The notes beneath the pieces are model-generated. The model worked only from the letters and a program-made list of their open reading frames with translations. It was not told the DNA's origin and did not search any database. From assembly GCA_932294295.1 (NCBI GenBank), contig OW028575.1, positions 41,884,753-41,948,752 of the forward strand: a DNA stretch of 64,000 bases. The letters are read 5' to 3'. Of this stretch, positions 1-12,188 are shown piece after piece. This DNA comes from Alitta virens (Eukaryota; Annelida; Polychaeta; Phyllodocida; Nereididae). Numbering within the stretch: position 1 is the stretch's first letter; every line of letters starts with the position of its first letter. The translations under genes and the position numbers were made by a program.

Positions 1-1081
1 AGCCAATTAGACTGACCCAGATATCATGCTAGATCGGGTCGACGTTGGCCAAAAATCCACTAATCCGGCATGCTATTTGAGAAGGTCTTGACAACATGGG
101 ACCGATTCAACTGTATAGGCTTACATCAGAATGAGCTGACCTCACACTGGATAGACTGAGGGACAACACTGGGCTAACTAAGCAAGTGGGCAATCAGACA
201 GGGCAGACGGTGAGCTACGGTGGGCCAGCATTTTATCTTATGAGGACCAACATGATAGTGGCCCGATGCCAACAGTGGGTCTACCAGAAACTGGCCAGAG
301 AGTGCACCAAGTGAGGCTAACACATGGTCTATTCGACTGTGGGCTGACATGATAATTGTCCAACACATGTACAGCACTGAGCTGAACAGCCTAAACAACC
401 TGAAACTGGGCAGACAGTCAGCCCACCATAGAATTAGCTTTGTGTTGACCCACTGACCAGTGTCCAGTAGGCCCAATGTTGACCCAATGATGTGTTGGCT
501 TGTTGTCAGGTCAGTCCTCAGCCTAGTCAGCTCAATGTTGAACCATTATCTGCCCACTATAGGCCCAATGTTGTCATGCCATTGTCAAGTTGGTTCTATG
601 TTGGCCCAACCCACTGATGGCCTGATGTTGTGTTGGCACACAATCAGGTCAGTACCCTTTGTTGGCCCACTGTCTCCTCAGTGTTAGGGCTCTCGTAGCC
701 ACCTCCTTGCAATTGCATTCACACAAATGTCATATACTAATAGCATTATACTTTGGTCTCTGCATATAATTGCATGTTTTTAGTTGGTCCAACGTCGAGT
801 CAGCCCACTGTCAAGTCGGTCATATGTTGCCAAATCCTGGCCATATAGCTGCCCACTGTCCAGTTACCCAATGTTGGCCCAATGTGTACAAACTATTTGG
901 TAGCCTACTATTGGCCAAATGTTGTGTTGGCTCACAACACTCTCTAGATAGCCCTATGCTACCCACTGTCAGCTCATCAGGTCAGCCCACTTTTGGCCCA
1001 ATATTGGCCTGCCTTAATGTCCTTTGCAGCATTATAGCGGACATATTTGCATGCAAAATCCAGGGGTGCCTGTACTTCTAA
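1..1081. repeat. Degenerate short-period repeat block with an orientation switch
   Basis: Variants of a short phrase of the type TTGGCCCAATG or GTCAGCCCACTGT recur every 20-40 bases. From about 445 to 1000 the phrase reads on the plus strand; from 1 to about 440 it reads on the minus strand, so two arrays meet head to head near 445. The open frames here (for example 174-476 and 460-687) come from the repeat and show no known domain. It may be an old minisatellite or the inside of a transposon. Confidence 0.55.
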
Positions 1082-3582
1082 AACTCAGAACAAATTTATT
1101 TGAAAAAGAGTATAAAGATAAAAGAGATCAGGAGGCCCTTCTAAGACAACCATGCTGTCGCTGAAAAAGGACCCCCCTTACAACAGTGTATACAATAAAT
1201 CAATTTAAACTTAAAACTCATCAGGTACAACGGACGTTTATATAATAGATATATTAGAAGACATGCTTGTGATGGAGGAATGACATTTATCAATCTGAAG
1301 CAAATCTTTGATTATGAAAAAGTTTGTATTCTTCTTGTACGGTCCATCTATTTAATATGAAATTAAGGATATATAAATGGCTGGAATTGCCGTAAATGCA
1401 CTGATCTTAGATAAACTTGATGATATTCACATGCCATATTGGTAGGCATTTTCTTTCAGTTGATCTTTGATATAATTGGATGACATTCACATGCTATATT
1501 TGCGTAGCATTTTCTATAAGTTGATCAAACAGTTCATTCACACAGTACTTCTTGTCCAGACAGTCACTTTGATATTACATGAATCGCAGCAATAAGTTTT
1601 GACTTTTAGAAACAATAATTAATGCGTTCTGCTAGTTAAAAGCTATAGCTTAGAGAGGAGAGGTTTGTTATAAATTTCAACTATAGACATAAAAGGCCAG
1701 AAATTAAAGCGGAATCCCGAAGGAACCAATAGTTACAAAAGGACATAAAAGGAGGGAAGAAAGAAGAATCCCAAGAGAACACCTTTTCAGTTCTACATGG
1801 CCTTAATTGACCCTTTCCTCAACTATTTTCTGCAGTTACCATCCTTGTGTGGGATATTTTACTGAAAACAAGAACTTTCACCGTTTTTTAAAACCAGCGT
1901 TTGGTTGCATTGCATAGGGAACTAAGAAGTTTGATGGCCTATAGGCCCCCCCCCCCCCCCCCCACCTGATATTCTGGTGTGCCACCACTTGTATGGGACA
2001 CTTTCCAAAAAAGTAAAAAAATATATATACCATTTGTAGGTAACACAGGGGACAGGTTATTGGTCTCTTGCTCATACATATATACAAATACCATAACTGG
2101 CGACTCAAATTGACTAGAGATCAAGGTCTTTGTATTTAAAATATTTGTCTTGAGCAACCACTGAACCAGAAAAGTTTTTATTTTATTGTGTAGCTTGCTG
2201 TCTCAATGGGCACCACGAAAACATGGTATTAGAGCACTAAACAGTCCCAGCAAATGAAACTCACATGCTGCTATAGCAAAACATTTTCTCCTTCACATGG
2301 CCCATACTCAATAAAGGCATTACCTTTAAGGCTTTTAAGATTTGATAGATGATACTCGATAATGTAGGAGTACATACACAGGCTTTGCATAGTCATTGAA
2401 CATCAGATAGATACTTCCAAAAAGTCATAAATGTTAGGTTTATTTGAGAGAAAATCAATACACACATACCACTTTCAATGATTCAACCACTTTTTCCGCA
2501 GTTGCTTGTAAACACTAAGGTTAAACTCTTATACACTTTTACATCACATATTAATGGTCTCATTTCAAGAAACAAATTATAAAATATAGTTAACAAAATC
2601 CAGTAACTGGGTTAGAAAAAAATTAACTAAGAGTGGACTATCATGAACAGACACTCATGAAAAATCTGAAAATAAGGCAACCCCAGACCATTTTAATGAG
2701 CCAGCAGGGCTTGCTCCACTTAAAAAACAACAAAAAGCATAACAATGGCATACAGTTTCACCATTCAAGAAAATGGCCACATCACCACAAATTGCCATAA
2801 TTCACAAAATATGTTGGTGTGAACCTAATAATTGTTATAAACAGAAACAGAGTATATTCAGTTCAAATACAATGTCTGAATTTCATAATGACACTTACGC
2901 CTATCTTCAAAAGGACAGAAAAAGCTCACAATGAACAGCTATTGCATCTTTACAACCTATGTTTTTGCCATTCCCAACTTACTTTACAATTCTGGGGGCA
3001 CTAAAGTTTATTAAACTACATGAATACACATACATTTGTAATAAATTAACCATGCAATGTAACATAAAATTGCTGCGCATCACAATACATCTGGCATACA
3101 TCTCATCAGTGTACCATATGCGGTTTATAAGTACAAAAGGTGCATGTCTAAGATTACAGCGAGACATTGGTCTATTTACATAAATAGTAATCACCAACTA
3201 TGTAAGACCTGCAACAAATCATCTTTTTGAAGCGAAAAGATTTTTCAGGAACAAGAGCAGAAAATGACAACTGCCTTTGTCATACAAAGGGCTACATCAA
3301 CCAATAATGACATAAATATGAAAAAGTACCCAAAACTGGGTCAGTAGTAATACCTGGTGAATAAATTCGCAATTAATCCTCAATCTTATAACAAACATCT
3401 TTCAAAAAAAGAATATTAAATGCACTTCAATTTAAACATAAACAATGCGGATATTTGTTGTATGAAAAACCGAAATTACAGCATCCTTTCATTTGCAAAA
3501 TAGGAACACATTAATAATACACTTATTGCACTAAAAAATTAATTTTCCACATATTCATTAGCAATCCTCCACACAGGTGAGT
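1082..3582. other. AT-rich stretch without a recognised gene
   Basis: Only short open frames occur and none resembles a known family. There is a run of 18 C at 1946-1963. Two near-identical lines about 70 bases apart (around 1425 and 1487: ACATGCCATATT and ACATGCTATATT followed by GTAGCATTTTCT-like sequence) suggest a small local duplication. The part next to 3583 is probably the 3' untranslated region of the minus-strand GDPD gene; several AATAAA hexamers exist on the minus strand but none can be chosen. Confidence 0.4.
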
Positions 3583-6500
3583 TTAAGAGATCAAAGTTTT
3601 TTCATCATCTTTATATTCCGGATTATTTTCTAAAAAGTTTGTCAGTCTCGTTGGAAAGTCTGTCATCACTCCATCTACACCATATCTAAAAGCCGTCTCA
3701 AAATGTTCATCTTCGTTTAAGACCCACAGGTATATCTGCAAAAAGCAAAGAGTTGAAATACAAGCTTACACACACTAGTTCATTCCTAAAGATATCACAA
3801 AATTTAATTAATTAGTTTGTGCCACAATAAGTCATTCTTATCACATTTGTTATGTTTTTAATGCGATTAGGATTGCGGCTTACCTGAATTCCACGTCGCT
3901 TGAGATGATTGAAGAAAGGTTTGCTCATCATCAAGCTGTAAAAATATGATTTCTTATATTAGGCTGCATACAAAACAAGTACGGGAATTATGAAACGTTA
4001 TCATGGTGTTCCTACAATTTTATTGCTGGAATCATGCAGGTTTGGTAAAAATCATGATATATATATTTTTAAAAAAATCAAGAATTTTCAAATTTAAATT
4101 AGATTTAAAAAAAATATTTTTATGGTGCATTTAGGGCCCAAGTCCTGTCTAGCATCAGCCAAGTTTAACCCATTTTCCCAGCATTCCTTCGTAAACGTAC
4201 TGAACTGCGCTCTCAGAATGAAGAGAACTTTTCACGTATTTAACAATTTGCGTTTAAAAAGGGTAGTACTAAGATACATTGTTTTTTGAGTTGTTAAAAA
4301 AATAATTTCGTTTTTAACTGAATTAACTTGTTTAAAAAAAAAAAAACATCAAAACTATTGGGTTTTTTTTCGCCTTGATTTAAATCTGCCAACCCTACTG
4401 GAAAGCTTTTATAACTTTGAAATTAATACCAAGATGTGCTTGAGATGTACTTACAAGTTTGCTGCCTTTAGTATCCTTTTATACCTAGGTGCAAGATTCT
4501 CATCCATCCCTTTCCTGCAATATCAATACATATTGACCAAACATTACCCATGTCACTCAGCATGACCAAGACTGTATTTAGGCTTGCAATCACATCACTA
4601 TCATACTAATTTTAACATAAATTAGAACTTCACCAACATAGTTTTATTTTAAATAAAAATAATATAAAATTACTTACGAATACATGGCACTTGGCATTAT
4701 GACTTCAAAAAACGATTCTTTGAGAGGCACGAATGGCAACAGGCCAGTGTAGTACAGGATCACTGCAGTAGTCACTCTTTTCATTGAAAACAATAAAGGG
4801 ATTCGGGGATTCTGAAATCATATATAAAAATTTACATGTCATTACATATTCAATAAATCCATGGTTCATGATATTTTTTTAGTTTTCTAAGTTTCAAAGT
4901 CACTTGTTTGCATTACATTGGAAAGTGCATTGACTGTAATTGGTCATTCTATTGATGTTAAAAGATGTGTGGGTATATTACCGGGGAGCAGAGACCATTG
5001 AGGAAATATTCTTCAATGGACGAAGTTTGAACACTCGAGACTCTCGGTTATGTGAATACGAAAGATTCAAAATGAAAGAGAGACACAAAAGTTGTCATGG
5101 TGAAATTTATGGCTTCGTTCACCCCTAGCATTGACAGCTTACAAATATCATTCCTGTGGTGGTGCTTCTATCAGTATTGTATGAAGACACTCTTTATTGT
5201 GAGAGTATCAGGAAGCATGTGAATTGTATGAAATGAAATAAACGCATGGCTTTAGGATGGTCTGTTCCCGCTTGAATATTACAATTTTGACCTCCTTGGT
5301 CAGCATTAATTTCTCAGTGCAGCATACTAGACGAACAGTTTAAAGGGGAACTAAAGGAAAAATTGTGTTTTAATTTTAAAAGATCAATAAGATATAGAAA
5401 AACATTGCAGTGAAAAAAAAAATCAGTTTAAAAGTTTAATTTAGTGAGGTTTTAAGCAAATTAAAAGTGCAATTCGCACCACCCGCCGAAACGCCATTAT
5501 TGCACACGGCACCAAGGCTTGTGACGTCACTTATGTCCTAGTGTGTAGTTCTGTGATGTGAAGGTTCAATATAAATTAACTTATGCACAGATTGCAATCC
5601 GTTTCATGACTAGAACCTAAAATGTAGACAGTATATGTCATATAAATGTAATTGATACACAATGGGGTTATACCTAATTGCTATTTAAAGCAAACATGTA
5701 ATGACAGGCAACCTATCTCAACTGAGCATAACTGAATACCATATGAACAAAGTTTATTTCTAGAACTACAAATGTATATCTTTAATTATGTCCACTATCA
5801 GGTAGGCATAAAATCTTAAGCAATTTCTTGTTTATAAATTTTGAAGTACATAAATATAGTAATAAAGCATGAATAAAAAAAAAGAATAAAAATGCTAAAA
5901 CAAATTAATAAGAGCAAACAATTAAAGCAGTGAATGCTGAATTCAAATTTAGAAAAGTGACATTTTAAATCTTATGATTAATACATCTCACAGTTTCATA
6001 TTTTACAAATGAATTTTCTAAAAGTATTACTTCACATAATTAATTTTGATACATAATTTATTGATTTCTTGTGACTTGTACTGGAGAAAGTAAATTTGAG
6101 GCTCCAACTTTTTTTGCCACATTTGGAAGCCTCATATTCAAAGGTAAATGGGGAGCATTTCATACTTTAAACGTGCAATGTACACTAGACTAGTCCCTGC
6201 CCAATGTCCTTAGTACAAAATTTGGCTTATTATATATCATCTTATTGACATGTTTTTTTCAAAAATTAGGCGTCGATACCTACTTCTTAGAACACAATGT
6301 TAACTGAACCATGCACAATTGGACATGAAGTAAAATTAAGAACAAGGGCAGCAGATTACATAATTCATATTGTATATATTGAAATGGATACTTTTGATTC
6401 AGCGCATCTTTGTTCTTGGGCAATTAGGCTACATTCAATGGCAATTTATCCTTGACACTTTGTGTGTGTGCTTTCAACAAAAGCTGAAATGCAATTAGCA

Positions 6501-9500
6501 CCATTTTACTAACAGAGCCTAATCACTGATTCTGAATATTTTTAATCACTTCAAACCTTTACTAACGAATGGAAAAGGACTTTTAAAAGTTTAAAATTGT
6601 TCAGCAGTTTTTCAGTGGACACATGTATCTCAAAACATTTTTCGCACACTGCCATGGTGTTAATTGCCATCTCATGCTATTGAGAGTATTGACACAATAG
6701 TTTCATTAATCATTCTGCCAAAAAAGTAATACTCAATAGGACTCTGCATTCAATAAGAATTTTCATAGCTGAACAATAGGCCTACATATATATGGACTTA
6801 AATCATTGTGTCTCATCTGCATTGTCTGTAATTGTTCAATGGCAATTAACTAGGACCTGCTCTTAAACAAAGGCCCAAGTGCAGTTTACACCTGTTTTTG
6901 ACACTTAACTGGCCAGTTCACACTCAACATACATTTGATAGCCAGGCAGACCAGGCCTACTTGACTATGACTGGCCTAGACCAAAAGACAACAGTGACAT
7001 ATTTCCGGCAAGTGCAAAACTCTGGAGGCCTCCGTAGTTCACAACATGGGGCCAATAAATGCAGGATATTTCATTACCAGTGCACATATTCAAGTTATGT
7101 ATAGCGTGGATGTGTTTCAATGGACCCAAGCTAACTTCTGAGAGGTAAAGTGCAAAAGGGGTTAGTTCCCCTTTAACAAACCATGGGGTAAAAATGACTT
7201 AAAAGAGAGTTGTTATGATATGTCGGTTGGGCTGCAACGTGTGGGAGACATTTCTGTCAAATGTATGCTGCTACTTTCTCTGCATTATTAAATATGACAG
7301 AAAAATGTCTACACATACAGATACTTGAGCCTTTATCATACAATACAATTTCATTACTTACCATACTGTACAATTTCGAAGTGACAACATTCTGAAAGTT
7401 TCCCCAGACTGTAATTTCTTCCCTTCTGAATTCCTGGATCATATCTGAAATCTATGAATACAAGCTTGTGAATCACCTAAAGAAATTGTAAAAAAAAACA
7501 AAGCTAAATGTGGGGACCAGAAGATTTTTTGAGAGAGATGGGGAGGGAGGGGGGCAGGAAATTTAATGTTATAATTATATTAAAGTGATATGAAGTCTCA
7601 CATCTAGGTCAAACTGAGAATTTCTTTAAATTTACCCCTGAATGATAGTGAAGGATGTGTGTTGTCAGAAACCACTTTGCTATGTGTCCATCCATTTGTT
7701 AATAATGAGTATTTTTAGTCTTAAAATCAGCCACAGTGATTTTGGTGTACACCGAAATAATTTGAAACTTGGCTGGACTCTCGCTGGAGTCACATGACCA
7801 CACAGCCAGGCAGAGCCAAATTCCATTGCATTGGATACAACCACCATGAACCACCAGGGTTTTATTTACTCATTATACATTAGTTGAAGCTATGAAAAGT
7901 GATTGTTTTCACAATTCATATTAGTGAATATCATACACTGTGAATTGGAGGACAAGCCCATCTAATTGTTTCTGTTAGTTTGACAGCTCTGACCAGGTGG
8001 GCCACATGAATAAATTATGATAATACCCAAACTTTGTGCGACTTGCCTGGGATCTCCTGGGGTACCTTTCCTGGGTGTGAATTGATAGAAAGAGAACAAT
8101 AACTTCATTCTTCTTTGGAATGCTCTAATGAGCTACCCTCTAACCCTAGAAGCTCCTAAACATTGCAGCTGTGGTCAGTGACAAACTAGCCATGTGCTTG
8201 TTGTTTACATCTCGCAAAATCTCGTGCTTAAAATAGCTTAAAGCAGCAGCAGCCAATCACAGTGACTCCACCATGATGCCCAAATCTTGCCTAACAGATT
8301 TTACCAGTACTTTGATGCTGTGTACTGTCAAGAATATGACTAAAATGTTTCAAAAAAGTACAAAACAAGTAAGTTTAGTGGTAGATGTAGCTTTTCCTTC
8401 AGTTAAGGGCTGGATATTTCTTGGAAAGTCTGAGACTTCATATCACTTTAAAACATAAGTGAAAAGGGTGAGGAAGAGTAAACCCCCCCCCCCCCCCCCA
8501 AAAAAAAAAAAAAAAAAAAAAAAACAACAACTGAGGATTTAAAGATTGGCTGCGAGCTTGGAATAGGGTGCAAGTTGTATTCAACAACACATCTAGGTCA
8601 TTCTATTGTTAATCTGGCATTGATTCAGAGTTTGTGGAAGTATGACTTTTGCCATCACCATTACTATATATATATATATATATATATATATTATGACCAA
8701 ATTGATAAAAACCATAAATGACAATTATGTTTGGTACATCTATGTTTGAACAGTGCTACAATTTAATTACCTTCTGCATTAAAAGATCATTGTTTGTTTT
8801 CACATCAAGATTGATTGGTGTATCAGGGAAAGCAGCAAACACGTCCCTCAGTAAAGGTATGCTACGATCTTCCCCACCTTGTGTCACATGGCCTACAATA
8901 GATGAACCAATTTACGCATTTTATGACCAAATAAACTCTATACAGAAAGAAGCTGATAAAACTGTACATTTTTGTTCACTTACTTGGGTAAAAATCAAGC
9001 TTCAAAAAATGTTTTAATGGAGGAAGATCCTTGAAAAAAAAAAAAAAACACCATATGATGATGTAAACATGTAAAACACAATGTAAACATATTTTAAAAC
9101 ATTGGTATGAATATTAAGCTAATAATCCCACACACAATCATATGGTAACACTGACAGATTTAATACAATCATGATAGTATTTTTGGATTTTTGAAAAATT
9201 ACAATTTTATGAGCAACATTATAAGCGGTATTGCTAAGTCGCCGTAAGTCTCCAGCTGCAACACATTCTCTGGTTTTAACATTGTTTAACATGCATGTGC
9301 TGATTTATTTATTCATGAATCCTACAAAGAATCCTGATGCATTAGTACCTACAGAACTATAATACTTACTTTGAAATTAGTCTCAGATATTAAACTGTCC
9401 TGACCAGTTGATCTGAGCAAGTTGTTATCATGTGAAACCACAACTTCCCCGTCTAGAGTTATTTGACAGTCAATCTCCAGCATCTCTGTACCAACTTCCA

Positions 9501-12188
9501 AGGCACTGGAGAATGCAGAATAAAAATACCAACATGTAGTTACACAAATATAAATGAACTGACTTTCAATGGCCACAAAGACAAGAAGACACAAACAGCA
9601 ACTTTTTCCCATTACAAGTATTGGGCACCTTGACTTTTTTAAACTTATTTATTTTTTACTTTATAGAGTTTGCTGAGAGCAACTTCACAGATGATACTTC
9701 AGGGTTCGAAATTTGCGGGAGTCCATGAGTCTGATTAGACTCCCTAAATTTCACTCGGACTCTCAAAATCTGACTGCAAAGGTTTGACTCCTATAAATTT
9801 AAGAGGCCTGAGTGCCGTGTCATATGGAGTTGACTCCCTATACTTGGAGACAAGACTCCTAAAAAATTTTTGTTACGAGTCCATTTGACTCCCAAAATTT
9901 TAAAGCGAATTTCCACCCGTTACTTGGGCATTACTTAGGGCTGTTCCATTTAAAAAAAGAGGGGGGGGGGGGGTGGTCAACCCCCCCCCCCCCCCACGTG
10001 GAACAGCCGTTATCTAATTACCATAAGCTTACAAAGACTCAAGAATATTTTATTTTGACCATACATTTACATAAATAAATCTGTCTGGTACAACTATATA
10101 TAAATTATTATATACTATATGGTCAAGGAGGCAGTGACTAAGTTGTGGTAACAACGCTATCATCACGCCCCCTTGTGGTTCTGTGTATCAGTTATATTGC
10201 TATGGATTTATAATTTAATCAGTACATAGTAAAAAAAATAATAATAATAAACTAATTCTCAATTCAAAAGCTAAATATAGCACATAATTAAATGCATACT
10301 TACTGCCTGAATGCAGTCATGGTATTTTCTAAATTTTCACCAGCACCTGAATTATAAAAATTTGCAAATAACATGATTTTCATGATTCCAACTTAAACTC
10401 TGGATCAGCAAGGTGAAAATGGCATTTCTATCAACTGAAGAGTAGATACGTCAAGAACCAATACAATCAGTTAATCTACATGGTGAGGAAAAAAAAAGGC
10501 ATTTGAGGAACATTACCTATTGTCAGGTTTAACCCGAAAGTGGGTTAAACCTGACAAAAACCATCCTACAAGCTCACAAATGGGATTCCAAATTAGTAGA
10601 AATACATATAAGTGTGGTGGGTGGATTAGGGCTTTACGTCCTGAATTCCTGCATCTGATGGGCTGATTAGGGCAGGCAGGAACCATGGCAATGAGAGGAC
10701 GGATGAAACCGCATTCCAACTTAATAAGGCTCGACTGGGAAATGAACCCAGGACCCTGTGGTTGGAAGCCAAGTTGGTGCCCACCCCCTACTACGGGCCC
10801 CTAGAAATACATATAATAGTGAATATATGGAGAAATAGAAGATTTGCTTTCTTAAACTTTACTTTATTGGCTATCACTGAGCTTTACACATCTTATCATG
10901 GGGATGAGTATCAATGGCGTTCTGTCCTGTCGAGAGATGGAGCTACGACCACACCGGTCTTGCTATTGTTTAATGACGTCATCAACAAAAGGTCAATCAG
11001 TGCATTTGATGACGTTACAATTGGATGACGTCATTAAACAATAGCAAGACCGGTGTGGTCGTAGCTCCATCTCTCGACAGGACAGAACGCCATTGAAGAA
11101 TGCAATTCCTGAATTATAATGATCTACAGACAATCAGATAGACTGGCAAAAAGTGACTTCCAATTATGGAAGTTCAATTCTTATTAAAGAAAACTATACC
11201 ACATGGGACCATGTTATTTTCGTTATGTTACATGTCCTTGTCTGCTGAATTCCAAAATTTTAATTTTAAAGCTAACAACAATAGCGAAAAAATTGCTAAA
11301 CCATCAAGCAATTTAGTGTTTGCACAATTGCAAATTGGGGGTAACAACCATTGATCTTGGTTATGTCCTTCCATCATGTAGCATCATCTGTGCAAAGTTG
11401 AATGTTTCAGATACAAGTTTAAATATTGTTTTGTCTTTCCTGCACCTTGTATCAAACTAACTTCAGTGGGATGAAGTCAATGATCTCTTGACCATCCTGT
11501 GTGTCACCTAGTCCTGTAAGTTATTATCTTTCTTTTCAACAATTTATTGCTCTTGCTTATATGATTGTAGTTCTTTTTTTAACCTGTGAATAAAGATGAA
11601 ACATGAATACATATCTATTATGTCAAATAACACCTCAAATGTAATATTATTGTCCACATTATATTGCATTCCACAACTAATGGATTTTCTTCAGTGGATA
11701 ATACACTGAATTCACTGAGCCAGCAATGCTCCAGGTCACAATTGCTCAGTATGTTTACATTCAGCAAGAGCATGACTCATCATTTGGCAAAAATTCGGGC
11801 AAAAAGTTGAAAAATTCGGGCATAAAGGGGTGCTAATAAAAGCCTTAAAATTCGGGCAAGATGACCCCCCCCCCCCCCAAAAAAAAAAAGAAAGGTGCCT
11901 CCTACGCCTATTGTGTACATATATGCGTTCAGCTGTTGAGATGGACTGTCAATGTATCATAGATTAAAAAGGTACTGTTCATTTCATAAATTCTACTTAT
12001 CCTACCTATTTTTAATCTATCCTTAACTTACCACCTCGGTGAGAAATATGTCTGCATCTGAAGACTTGCTTCTTCTTTTTATGAATGAGCGTAGGGTAGC
12101 GAAACAACATCACAGAAGTAATGACATAGCCCACAAACACAGCCAGGAAAACCATGCCTACTATGAAACCTGTGGACACCTCAGACAT
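3583..12188 (-). CDS. gdpd1: Glycerophosphodiester phosphodiesterase, GDPD1/GDPD3 type (10 exons)
   Basis: Ten coding exons on the minus strand: 12032-12188, 10304-10346, 9370-9505, 8984-9029, 8771-8892, 7362-7451, 4678-4811, 4455-4514, 3884-3935 and 3583-3735. They total 993 bases and encode 330 residues, against 314 in human GDPD1. All introns have GT/AG ends and the split codons join in frame. The start is the ATG at 12186-12188, just before a hydrophobic segment (residues about 7-28) that should anchor the protein in a membrane. The GDPD core follows: HISHRGGAGENLENT (H50, R51), EMLEIDC (E77, D79) and VVVSHD (H92), matching the metal and catalytic residues of the family. Later family blocks are INLDVK, TVWGN, YYTGLLPFVP, KRRGIQ and VDGVMTDFPT. 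Characterised GDPD1/GDPD3 enzymes act as lysophospholipase D in the endoplasmic reticulum; that activity is inferred here. GDPD1 and GDPD3 orthology cannot be separated by eye. Confidence 0.93.
4037..4400 (-). mobile_element. hAT-like MITE, diverged, in a GDPD intron
   Basis: Reverse-complemented, this stretch aligns along its length with 44369-44762. Both begin GGGTTGGCAGA, have T-rich blocks, share the phrase AACTTGGCT(C/G)ATGCTAGACA and end TTTTTACCAA(C)C. It is non-coding. Termini of CAGG..CCCT type and the better-preserved second copy point to a hAT-like MITE family. No clear target duplication is left. Confidence 0.5.
5344..7172. mobile_element. TTAA-flanked inverted-repeat element (piggyBac- or Kolobok-like)
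   Basis: The termini are perfect 11-bp inverted repeats, AGGGGAACTAA at 5344-5354 and TTAGTTCCCCT at 7162-7172, each bordered by TTAA (5340-5343 and 7173-7176). TTAA duplication is the hallmark of piggyBac and Kolobok transposons; purine-rich ends lean towards Kolobok. No transposase is recognisable in the 1.8-kb interior, so it is probably non-autonomous. It fills much of the 4812-7361 GDPD intron. Confidence 0.7.
7584..8447. mobile_element. TTAA-flanked MITE with 17-bp perfect terminal repeats
   Basis: AGTGATATGAAGTCTCA at 7584-7600 is matched exactly by its reverse complement at 8431-8447, with TTAA on both outer sides (7580-7583 and 8448-8451). The 864-bp interior has no known coding sequence. 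It lies in the GDPD intron next to the one holding the 5344-7172 element. The two share the TTAA target but have different terminal sequences, so they are separate families. Confidence 0.75.
8483..8524. repeat. Homopolymer pair C17-A25
   Basis: Seventeen C are followed directly by twenty-five A in a GDPD intron. Such junctions are prone to slippage. Confidence 0.9.
8664..8691. repeat. (TA)n microsatellite
   Basis: About 13 TA units in the intron between the seventh and eighth exons counted from the 3' end of the GDPD gene. Confidence 0.9.
9700..9922. mobile_element. Possible degenerate hAT-like MITE
   Basis: The sequence starts CAGGGTTCGAAATTTGCGG and ends AATTTCCACCCGTTAC, a loosely matching inverted end. 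The interior repeats the phrase GACTCC(C/T) with AT-rich spacers. CAGGG termini suggest hAT, but no 8-bp duplication is visible. It is in a GDPD intron. Confidence 0.3.
9939..10008. repeat. Hairpin with facing G13 and C15 runs
   Basis: GGCTGTTCCA at 9939-9948 is the exact reverse complement of 9999-10008. Inside, a run of 13 G (9961-9973) faces a run of 15 C (9981-9995), so the segment can fold into one long hairpin. It could be the core of a very small MITE. Confidence 0.7.
10611..10801 (-). mobile_element. tRNA-derived SINE, family B, copy 1
   Basis: A 191-bp insertion is bracketed by identical 14-bp target duplications (TAGAAATACATATA at 10597-10610 and 10802-10815). On the minus strand it begins with a diverged tRNA-like head containing a degraded B box and ends in a TCCACCCACC-rich tail. 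It matches the copies at 17951 and 32466. It is in the first GDPD intron. Confidence 0.85.
10911..11096. mobile_element. Perfect 72-bp inverted repeat (fold-back MITE)
   Basis: Arms 10911-10982 and 11025-11096 are exact reverse complements over all 72 bases, with a 42-base loop. The absence of mismatches means recent insertion or arm homogenisation. The inner ends carry TGACGTCA (10974-10981 and 11026-11033), and the loop has a further TGACGT at 11010-11015. No clean target duplication flanks it. It is in the first GDPD intron, so the transcript would hold a strong RNA hairpin. Confidence 0.85.

Noticed and set aside
174..1081. Small proteins at 174-476, 460-687 and 770-1081
   Set aside because: They follow the degenerate repeat phrase in their frames and have no domain, splice or start context.
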